A stretch of 64,000 nt of DNA from contig CM061914.1 in assembly GCA_031002005.1 (NCBI GenBank), positions 10,588,148 through 10,652,147 on the forward strand, written 5' to 3'. Numbering within the stretch: position 1 is the stretch's first letter; each line of letters opens with the position of its first letter. The stretch is from Vandiemenella viatica. Its lineage: Eukaryota > Arthropoda > Insecta > Orthoptera > Morabidae. The notes under the pieces were generated by a model that was given only the letters and a program-made list of their open reading frames with translations, ran no database searches and had not been told where the DNA came from. Positions 32,149 through 44,100 of the stretch are shown piece by piece. Made by a program: the position numbers and the translations under genes.

Positions 32149-35100
32149 GTATGTTCATTCTATTTTTACGATCGTTAAAAAAAAGTCAGTGTTCAACAAA
32201 GTGAAAACTTACTGCATACTTAATTCTGCAAAGACACCTCCCCATCACTCTCCCTTAAATATACTTAAAATATTATCCATTTTATAGCATGTCAAATTGG
32301 GGGATTCTACGATAACCGTGGTGCCCGTATTTGAATGATGGATTGTTATGTAACTCGACGAGACAGATTGAAAGTAAAGAACAAATTTTTTTGATATCTC
32401 GCTTAGTTCTCGAGATATTGTATCTCAAAAGTGAAGAGGTTAAGGTAAAATCTGGCCTAACTCGACGAGACAGATTGAAAGTAAAGAACAATTTTTTTTT
32501 TTTTTTTTTTTATATCTCGCTTAGTTCTCGTGATATTGTATCTAAAAAGTGAAGAGGTTAGGGTAAAATCTGGCCTGGACCAGAAAAAATTCACCCAAAC
32601 CACTATATCTATGTGGTGGAAATGCACTATGGGTGTTTTATTTTCTTCCTAGTGGTTGTTGTTAGGTTGAAATACGGCCTGGACCAGAAGAAACGTCGCC
32701 AAAAGCAGGGGGGACAATACCCATAACTGATATTTAACACGCTATATCTCTAAAAACAAGCGAGATATCAAAAAATTTATTCGTTATATTAGATTTGCTT
32801 TGCCGAGTTTTACAAGAATTTATCATCAGATTGTGTCGCCATGATAATGATAGAACTGCCTCAAGTTGAGATATAAAGTGGCTTAGGTATGTTCTCGGGA
32901 AGGTGTCTTCTTGGTATGTCTTTATTTTGTCGATTGCCTGATTATGTAGCTTCATCGTATGCTTGTGAAATCATTATATCCTGTGTTCACCTTCGGTCTA
33001 CGCCATTTTTTTTTTTTTGCTGTCATCACTCTCTCGAATGGTTTGTTACAATCCTCCACTCCTTCCTATCTTACGCCAATCTCTTCATCTCAACTCACCC
33101 CTTACCATCCATGTCTTCAATTATCTGCTTCATGTAATCTGATCTGTCTTTCTGTGCAGTTCTTGCCTTCGCTTGTTCCCTCCACTAACAAATTAACCAG
33201 TCCTGCATGTCTCAAGATATGATCCATCGCCTGGTTTAGTTTTAGATCGCTATACCGCTATTCCAACAGTGCTACAAAATTAATACACATCTCCTGAAAT
33301 GTTTGTTGGGGTAATATCTAGATCGCGATACCGCTGCAAGCACTTACCGCCTCGCGATGTAAACACTTCCGGATGGCGAGAGTATGACGTCACTACCATG
33401 CTGAATGTGATGTATACGTTCCGCTCGCAGCTTTAAATGTCACAAAAGTGGCCTTCCACGGAAAGTAGTCCATCACTAATACGTCTTATATCGAGAAATC
33501 ATTAATTTTGCACCAGTAGTACAGGAATAAATTCATTTGCGACGTGGTTTTGATGCAGCCTGGACTACACTGAAACGTAACTATCAAACACCTTATTGCG
33601 GATACTTAATGTTGTATCTATCGTTGTTTACATCTTAATGCAGCCTGGACCATAGTGAAACGTAACCGTCGCACACGATATTGCTGAAACCCAATTTCCA
33701 AATCGTATCTATCATTGTTAGTATGGTCCAGGCTGCGTTTCAACCTAAACGCAAACTGTTATTGACGAAATCTTGTTTTTATAAATATTTTATTTCATAT
33801 GAATGATTTTAATAGCAATTTCAGCCACGCGACGAAATATAGACGAATGGAATCAAATACAAATCAAAGGAATTGTGACTAATAACGTTAACGCTAATGA
33901 ACGATATCAATTATCAGTTTGGAATGTTGTACATATTATAATAATATTAGTACTTGTGCAAGTAATAATTTTCTTTAACTTTTTTAATCCGTAATTTTTT
34001 TTATTATTAGTAGTATTGGTTACGTTCTATGGCCTAACGTGAATTTATCAAATCGATCGAAGGCTGAACACGTCACACACGGAAACACAGTGACGTCATA
34101 CTCTGTCCATCGGGAAGTGTTTACATCGGGAGGCGGTAAGTGGTTGCAGCGGTATCGCGATCTAGATATTGCCCGTTTGTTGATTACTTTATTGTAGTGT
34201 GTTCTTGATATTTTAGTTTCTCTCCGTTGCAAAAACTCACAAGAAATTTATGATAGCAGAATATTTTCCACGGCTTGATGATAGATACTTCCGTCACGTT
34301 GAATCAACAGGGGGAATAGAGTGTTTTTTCCGCATGTGAATACCGGATTTCTATAGCTTTATAAAAAAAATTTCTCCAGGTCCAGGTAGCATTTCAACCA
34401 AACGACATCTGCTAGGATGAAAATAAACAGTTTATGTGATCCCTGCACCGACACTAGTATTGGGGAAAACAGATTGAAGCCTTGTAGCGGTATCACGATC
34501 TAGAATTAAACCCTTCACCCTCTCTCTCTTCGACAAACTTCTTTCCTCACCTTTCAATTCTAGAAACTTGTTCATTTTGTACTTTATCTGCCCACTTAAT
34601 TTTCAGCATCCTTCTATAGCACCACTTTTCAAATGCTTCAGCCTTCATTCTTTCTGGTATTCCTAGAGTTAATTCTTCATTACCATAAAGTGTGTTTCAC
34701 ACACAGATTTGAAATAGTGCTTTCTAAGTAAGTCAATATTTGAAACTAAAATATTTCTCTTTTTCTCTCCAAAACCATTGCACCTCATATGATTGATAGG
34801 GGGACTGCACTTTTTTTTCGAATCACCCATCTTTGGGGTACGTCAAATCAATCACTTCTTGGATGCTTGCGTTTTCTTCTTCTCCCAGTATTTCTTCATT
34901 CTATCTAATCTCTTCCTTCTTTCCTCTTCTGATATTTGAATCGGTTTTCTGGTGTTTATCGCAACTTGGAACCTCTTACTTTTGTCTTTTAATGTAGCTT
35001 TACTTATTTTTTCCCCTTATTGCTTTACGCCTCATCGACTGCTAAGGTCATCAGAGGCGGGATGGGACTGGGGGACAGGGAACAGGAAGGTATTCAGCCA

Positions 35101-38100
35101 TGGCCTTTTTGAAGGAAGCATCCTGGCATTTGCCTGGAGTGATTTGGGGAAACCATGAAAAACCCAATGCTGGATGCCCGGACGGGGATTCAAACCGTGT
35201 CCTCCCGAATGCAAGGCCAGAACATTAACCGTTCATATAGCTTACATCAAATATTAAGCTTCTTAATAGACTGTAATGTAAATAATGTGAACATTAGCAT
35301 CCACTGTTTGAAGAAAACCCCTTTCAAAATGTCTGAAAGGTAAATATCAATATCTATTAATGGGGACTGCACCACTTTGGTAACTATCGAGAAACTGGTA
35401 CTAACCTTTTGAAATTTACATCAGTCACATCTTCAACATGTGCTCTTCACATTTTGCGCTCATACTTTGCGGAAAAATTGCTAGAAATTTATTAAAAATG
35501 CCGAAATATGAAAGGCTGAGCAACTGCGATATGCTATCAGCACTGCAAAAATAACATTAAAATTATCGGTACAGGGATCGTTTCAACCTAAACAGTTTCA
35601 TTTTGTCATAGAAACCATGGTTATGTTGAAGTATGGCCTGAACCAGGTTAAAAAAAATTTGGGAAATTTTCGCTATGCAGCATCCATCTCGGAAATGGCG
35701 TATTTGTTTACATTGGAAGCAATCGATTACCTGTGGTTACATTGCTATGTAAGATGGTGGGCATCACCTTATTATAACTCGGATAAGTATTGTCTATTTG
35801 TCAATTTTGTGTGACTTTCTACTATGGAGAAGAGATGAAAAGGCAAGAAATCAACATTTTAAGAGACTGTCACCAATTTTTTTCAATGTTGGTAGCATGT
35901 AACGGCTGTGCGTAATGTTATATTTTGGCATTTTTAATTAAATTCATGGCAAGTTTTCCGCAAAGTATGAACGCAAAATGTGAAGAGGACATGTTGACGA
36001 AGCGACTGATGTAAATTTCAACAGGTTAGTACTAGTTACTCGAAGGTTACCAAACTGGTGCAGTCCCCATTAATAGATATTGATATTTACCTTTCAGACA
36101 TTTTGAAAGGGGTTTTCTTCAAACAGTGGATGCTAATGTTCACATTATTTACATTACAGTCTATTAAGAAGCTTAATATTTGATGTAAGCTATATGAACG
36201 GTTAATGTTCTGGCCTTGCATTCGGGAGGAAATGGTTTGCATCCGCGTCCGGGCATCCAGCATTGGATTTTTCATGGTTTCCCCAAATCACTCCAGGCAA
36301 ATGCCGGGATGCTTCCTTCAAAAAGGCCATGGCTGAATTCCTTCCTGTTCCCTGTCCCCCAGTCCCATCCCGCCTCTAATGACCTTAGCAGTCGATGAGG
36401 CGTAAAGCAATAAGGGGAAAAAATAAGTAAAGCTACATTAAAAGACAAAAGTAAGATGTTCCAAGTTGCGATAAACACCAGAAAACCGATTCAAATATCA
36501 GAAGAGGAAAGAAGGAAGAGATCAGATAGAATGAAGAAATACTGGGAGAAGAAGAAAACGCAAGCATCCAAAAAGTGATTGATCTAACGTACCCCAAAGA
36601 TGGGTGATTCGGAAAAAAAAAAAAATTGCATTCCAGCAATAATTCTTGTAAATTCCAGCTCACAAATGCAATCCTTCCTTTGGCACTGTCTTATAACTTG
36701 GTGCATTTTAGTTAAAAATGCTCTCAAACAATACTACCTCTCTTGTGACCTATCACAGTTGACATTATTTTGCACGTCACTCAGTAATAAAGGCAAGAAA
36801 TTTTGAATTTTACTATGAATTCGATAATTTTGTAAGTGAAACATGTTACATAGAACTATAAGTTAAATTCCTATGAATACACCACAGTGATAATTCAGCT
36901 AAATGACACTATAGAATTAATGGATATGCAGAGTCTGATTAATGTTTGTGCCTTTAATTTTGGATACCTGATTTTCAAATGATTAGGATATTATTTGAAA
37001 GCATATCAGAATGTGACCATTAGTCTTTGTTTGAATCCTGTTCATCTAAACAGATACACAGAGCCAAATTGATATAAGTTGAGTCCTTTTTTTAACTATC
37101 ATAAATTTTTTAAATGTACAAACATTCTTCCATTTACAGTGGTATTATATGTATAAATACTTTCAGTTAGCTTTCCCTATTCACACATGCTTTTTCTTTT
37201 TTTCAAAAATAATTAAATAAATCCTTCAGTGTTTCAGGTAGATTGCTCAACGTTTCGCTAGATAATTTACACTAGTCACTGACTGCCTTACATCTACAAG
37301 TAAATTTTCCTACTCCTCTCTGCTAGCTTCTTGCATTCACATCTCTTCCCTTCCAAATATTATTCCTACCAATATCCATCCGGACTTCATCACCAGTTTA
37401 TGCCTTGTATTCTCCCAGCAGTCGATTCACCTGCCTTCTGTTCATCAGTGACTTCCAATCCAATTCCTCTATCATATCAGTTACTTATAGTAGAGACTGT
37501 GATTCCGCAAGGAATTGATGTCATAACACTGCACTAGTCAAATGCAAGACACTACTAGAAATACTTTATTTAGTACATTTAATGATGTAATGCTGGTCCA
37601 GTGTGTATTACAACCTAATTTCTGCCTGGAAACAATGGTGCAGGCTGTATTACACCAGAATTACTGTTTAAAAATGTGTGATTGACCACAGCAGTATTAT
37701 GACACCATTAGTGAATGTCGTTGTTACAGAATCACGATCTCCAGTAGACCCCTATTTATGATCTATGGTAATTTCTGCAAATAAAACTATATCTAGCTGC
37801 CCTTCTTTACACTCCCAACAGTTGTAATTGATACCATTAATATGGGTGCAATACTACCCCATCACACCTGGGCAATTTTCTGTCTTTGATTTAGTGTCTC
37901 ATTTCCCTCACTTCCTTGGTAAATCTTGTTACACTCTTCACTAAATGGAAGATTTTTAAACCTCTTCTCAATGCCTACCCAATGTGTTCTGTCCAATTGA
38001 TTTTATTTATAAAATGAATGCCAAGATATTTATTCTTTATGTCTACAACAAGTAATTCATCGTCTTACATGAAGTAGCTTGATCTCCTATTAAGCTTTCT

Positions 38101-41100
38101 TACATGTAAGTAATTATTACACATAATTTTAATGCATAGTTTCTAAGTGGTTTATATTGTATGACGAAGTAGGTATTATTAACATCCCCGACTGGCCTCG
38201 GTTACCTTCAGTATGTGCTCTCCACACAGTCTCCCCAGCGCGTCCTTCCTCACATCCCTGGCCAACGTCATCCTCTCTAAAAACTACTTTAATTCCCAAG
38301 TTTTTCACCAGATACGTGGCACTACTATGGGCCCCCACATGGACCCATCTTATGCCATCCTATTCCTGGGCCGTCTGGAGGAAGATTTTCCGAAGAACTG
38401 CCCCCTGACCCCCAGTGTTGTTCAGATGCATGATGATATATTTATGATCTGGACCCACAGTGAAGATTCCTAGATATCCTCAGTTCACTCAATATAAAAT
38501 ACTATAAGACTATGAAATTAAGGAAAGATGAAGAAATAACACCCAGCAATTACCACAAATGATGGCAGCTGGGAGAGATGAACACAAAAAAGACAAACAC
38601 ATGTATGTATATGTATTCTATCTTTATAATTTTATTTATTTGCTTATCTACTCTAATAACAGATCACAATTGTATTTAGATATACTAAAAATACAATTAT
38701 CGCTTGTCAACTTTCTCCCCACACCGCCTCGCTCATGTTTCATCTTTGGTATATTCGTCTGGACGAGTATACACCTTTCCCTCTGTCGTATGTCTCACCT
38801 CCTACATGGCTAAGCACATGCTTAGCAGACTTCCTAATCTGAATAACATCTTGGTCCACAAGCGCTTACTTGGATCCTATCCCCTGCAGTAGACATGGAG
38901 CATGCATCCAGCCACCACTGTGTATTCCAATCATATCACAGGAAAATCCTTTCCCATTATTGGCCATTCCACCTGTCTTACAACTCACCAAACTCGCCAA
39001 CTTGTATTCACTGCACTGCTTTCTACATCAGTTCAACCACTCAACTACTGTCAACGCTGACCATCCATTAGCAATTCATGCCAGTTCACATGATTCCAAT
39101 GACCTTAACCTGTTTTACAGTTAGAGCTATCAGTTTTCCCGGACTCCTCTACCTCTTTGGAACTCCGTAGATGTGAACTGGGCTATCAACACATCGTGGA
39201 TACCAGACATAACTCCGGTCTCATGTTACGCTAACACCCCACCTATAATCCTGTCACTTACAATTTTACTATTTACAGTTATTAACCAAAATATTGTGAA
39301 GTGTGTGTTTTTGTATTTGTTTTTCTCACCCTCCTGCCTTTATTTGTGGTAACTGATAGTATATTTTCCCTATCCTGTTTTAAGGTTATTAACCGAAATA
39401 TTGTGTTTTCTTGGGTTTGCTGGGCCTCCTGCCTTCACATTGTTTAAATTTTTTAATATATATTTTTATATAGGCCTATACATCTTTAAACTCTTATAAC
39501 ACTTTGAAATTTTAATTTTTTGTTTTACCTCGACTGATCATCACAGATATTTCTTTGTCCTACTATAAATGTTGGTCAACTTCCCCTGGCTATATCCCCT
39601 CTCTTCCCTCTTGTTTCATCATTGGTTTATTTGTATGGTAGGTCCCAATGTGTGCACATCTTCCCCCTTCCCTATGTCTCACTTTCTGTGTGATTAAGGT
39701 TATTAACTGAAATATTGTGAACTGTGTGTGTGTGTGTGTGGTGTTTTGTGTGTGTGTGTGTGCGTTTGTCTCTTCCTTGCCTTCATCTGTGGTAAGTGAC
39801 TGGTTACTGCTTCCTGTTCTTTCTTATTTTAGGGTAACCGAAATATAGTTTTTTTGTCTTTTTTGTGTGGCCCTGCTGCCTTCATCTGTGGTAAGTGATG
39901 GGTTATTTCCCCTACTTTATCTTATCTTATTTTTATTATTGCTGAATGAAAAAAAAAATTAAGGTTCATTGCAATAAATTTTTGGATTTGTCTACAAGCA
40001 AAATAATTGTGTACTTCCTTTCAGACTAGATATGAATATTTACTTAATGTAATTAAGTTTTGTACCAAATTAAATATCAGATATATATTATTGTGTCAGT
40101 AAATTTTCTTATGTGAGCTTTGTATATGAAGAATTGAAAATAATCAACAAGACTGGTGATTTATAAGTTGCCATTTTGTTACAAAATGCTTTCTCTAAAA
40201 TTCTGGAGGAGAAAAAGATATCTTCTGCCCCGCCAGTATGGCTGCTTGCGTTACGCTGCCACCACCCCTGATCTGGGAGGTACAACTGGACTGAGTTACG
40301 GCCCTGATCCTCTCATACCTGCCATCTCGATTGCCTGTTATTACCATGGCAGATGCTGGGTTAGTCTCAAATCTCCTCATAAACTACACGTTTAACACTT
40401 TCCACTCACAGAACATAGTTACACGCTTTGCAGACAGATGGCAAGATAACTTTTTTTTGGTGGGAGGTGTCCGCTCAACCAGAAAGCCAGCTAAATCCCA
40501 ACACATCACGTCCTGAAAATAGTGGGATAAGTACAAAAAAAAAAAAAAAAAAAAAGGTTGACTTAAAAAAATAGTATCTTCTTTTTCTTGCATATAAGAA
40601 CATTCTAACAGTCGAAGCTTGATCACATTATTTCTATAAGGACTTTTTTTTGGCCACAACCCATCATCTCCCTTCATACCAAACCCAAATTGATAAATGA
40701 GGTATTATTTTAATGATTAAAGTATCCACTTTGATCATATCATATTTTAATAAATTAACACTGAACAACAAATTTGAGGTGAAAGTGTGTAAATTGCATG
40801 ATTTTGAGTTAGTTATGTTTCTTTCAGTATAAAATGATACAAAATCATCATTTTCATAAATACTTAGCTCTAGTATTTCAAAAAAAGTAATCTACATTTT
40901 TGTATAAATAACTCACTAACTAAATATGCATTCATGTTCCAAGATTCAGCATAATAAAATGAAGATAATATTACATGAATGAAAATACTTTGTAAGTCTA
41001 CTTTGTACCAGAAATGTGTGAAGCACAAAATGAAATATATAAATTAACTGGTCACAAATGTATATAAAGGATTACAAATGTTAAATGTCCATATGTATAG

Positions 41101-44100
41101 TATATACAATTACATATTTTGTTCAGAGATAAATTCAGAAGATGAGCATTTTCGCTTGGCTTGACGTTTATACGCATACTCGGGAGCATCCCTTATGACA
41201 GTCCAGCAGTAATCTGCTAAAATAGTAGGGCTCCACTTTCCGGCATACCTCTTCTCAATTGTGGCAATATCTTGATGAAATCGCTCCCCATGTTCATCAC
41301 TTACTGCACCACAATCTTTGGGGAAGAAATCAAGATGGCTATGTAAGAAATGCATTTTCAATGACATGTTGCAACCAAGTTTTTCATAAGATGACAACAT
41401 GTTATCTACAATTTCCTTATAATTTATTGCTCGGGTGTTCCCCAAAAACTGTAAACACACTGTCTTAAAACATTCCCATGCATGCTTCTCATCACCTTGT
41501 ATGATTCCATCAAATGTATGGTCTCTGAAAAGCTCTCGAATCTGTGGGCCTACAAAGATGCCCTCCTTTACTTTGGCATCACTTAAGTAAGAGAATTTTT
41601 GCCTCAAATACTTAAATGCGTCACCATCTTTGTTCATTCCCTTAACAAAGTTTTTCATGAGACCCAACTTGATGTGCAAGGGTGGGAGCAGAATCTTTTT
41701 AGGGTCTACAAGAGGTTCACTCTTAATGTTCTTTATACCAGGTTGAAGAGATTTTCTGGTGGGCCATTCGTGTTTACTGTAATGAGATGCATGAGCTCTG
41801 CTATCCCATTCACAGAGAAAGCAGCAATATTTAGTATATCCTAACTGCATTCCTAATAGTAGTGCTACCACTTTCAAGTCACCACAGATTAGCCACTGAG
41901 AGTCATTATACTTGATGGCTTCTAGTAAAATTTTCATATTTTGGTATGACTCTTTCATATGCACACTATGCCCCCAACTGGAATAGAAGGAAGTTTATTA
42001 CCAACATGTAAAAGCACTGCTTTTAGGCTTAACTTTGACGAATCAATAAAGAGTCTCCACTCATCAGGGTTGTAATTAATTCTGAGAGCCTTCATGAGAC
42101 CAGTTATGTCTACACATGCCACAAGACTATCTTGCATGTTAAAAAAGGGAGTGAATTGTTGCTCTCTTCTGCGGTAAAATGAAACATTTACATTGCTTTC
42201 CAGAAAATTGCGCTGTTGCAGTCTTGATGCTAAAATCTCAGCCTTAGCTTTAGAGAGATCCAAGTCTCTAATGAGATCGCTTAACTCATTTTGAGACAAT
42301 TTTTGTGGCTCATCAGTTGATGATATATTTGGAAGGAACTCTGGATCTTGTGATGTACATGATTCAGGACAATCACAATCCCCCTCAGAAGTAATGTCGT
42401 ACTCTGTCAGTGGATCAGGTATTGGCAATCCTTCCCCATGTAGAACTGGACGTATGGCAGATGGAATGTTAGGATAGATCACTGTGTGCTTCTTCTTCTT
42501 AGACATTCCCTTTTTGATTGGAGGAACCATACAAAAGTAGCAGTCACTGACATGGTTAGTTGGCTCACGCCAGATCATGGGCACTGCAAAGGGCATTGAA
42601 CGTCCTTTCCCATGCATCCAGTTCCTGAGGTTGCTTGCACAAGTGTTGCATATCACATGTGGAGCCCAGGGTTTATCCTGATCACCTATTTTGCACCCAA
42701 AATAACAACTGTAAGCTTTTTTAATCAATGGAGTAATTTGCTGTTTTTGTGAAGCAAATGTCACTTCTCCACACACATAGCAAAATGTGTCACTACTGTT
42801 AACACAAACTCCAGGCATTTTTGTTCACTTCAATATAGCAGTCAACTTGAACAGCTGGTAGTTAATCTGGAAACAAATGTGCAAAAATTATTACATGCAT
42901 TAATAAAGTCACTGAAGGAGGGAGACAAAAATATCACAAAAATATCACTAAATATCACTAAAATTGGTATCAAAATATTTATATCCAAAATATTACACAC
43001 AAGTAAGACCAGAAATAATAATATAATCCATTGTTACTAGTTACTATGACTTTGAGAAACCATTGTAATATATGATTTTAAAGTTAACATAAAAATACGT
43101 GTATAATTATCTCACCATAATAACACAGTGTAAAATGAAAACTAGAGCTAATTTCGAATTTTCTTTGTGATATTCGCGATCAGCACATTAGAACGGATAG
43201 GAATTGGCTGCTTTCATTCGTTTTACATTTTCATTGTTGAACAGTGTAATTTTCAAATTCAACCATTAAAGGGCAAAAATGTCAGTATTTCCAAATAATG
43301 TTTTTTGTGTTACAAACAATTTATCTCCCTGCATATCTAACTGAGATCAATAAATGAAGTATCATTTTAAAGATTAAGACCTACGCTTTGGTGACATTTA
43401 GGCAGGAATTTTTCAGAATTTGTCCCTTAAAGGGCAAAAGTATCAATATATCTGCAATACACTTTTATGTCACGAGCCATTTATCTCCCTTGATATCTCA
43501 CCAATATAGATAAGTGAGATATCGTTTTAAAGATTACAGTCTCCACCATGGTCACATCATATTTCAAGACTTTTTCGTAATTCAATCTATAAAGGGCAAA
43601 ATTATCATTATTTCCATAACATATTTTTTTTCGTTACGAACTATTTATCTCCCTTAATATCCTACCATAATTGAGAAAGGAGGTATTATTTTAGAGATTA
43701 AGGTTTCCACTTTGATCAAATCATATTTTAAGACAAATGTTTTGGAATTCGACTCTTAAAGGACAAAATTATCATTATTTCCATAATGTACTTTTTTTTA
43801 ATTATGAGCCATTTATCTCCTTTGATATCTAACTGAACTAGATAAATGAGCTATCATATTAATGGTTAAGGTCTCTGCTTTGGTCACATCATATCTTAAG
43901 AAAGGTATTTGTCAGAATTCGACCCTTCAAGGGCAAAAGTATTGTTATTTCCATAACATGTTTTTATTACGAGCCATTTATCTCAATTGACACCTAACAT
44001 AAATCGATAGACATCATTTAAAAGATTAAGCCATCCACTCAGGCAACATTATATATTAAGACCGGAATTTTTCGGAATTTAACCCTTAAAGGGCAAAAGT

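Larger units (their letters stand above)
34808..36620. repeat. Long inverted repeat: two ~700-bp arms, ~410-bp spacer
   Basis: Left arm 34808-35511 and right arm 35921-36620 are reverse complements at roughly nine bases in ten. Evidence includes matching 68-codon frames at 34952-35158 (+) and 36272-36478 (-) that differ at only four residues. Each arm carries a SINE-like unit and, at the outer end, a sequence reading QISEEERRKRLDRMKKYWEK toward the centre. The spacer includes a copy of the recurring motif (35624-35646). It lies in mRpS15 intron 1, so transcription would give a hairpin RNA. No target duplication identified. Confidence 0.85.

Noticed and set aside
32149..32287. mRpS15 exon 1 reading on to the stop at 32287 as a short complete gene
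   Set aside because: The last 46 codons match nothing in uS15m, while GTATGT at 32149 is a consensus donor that joins in phase to exon 2.
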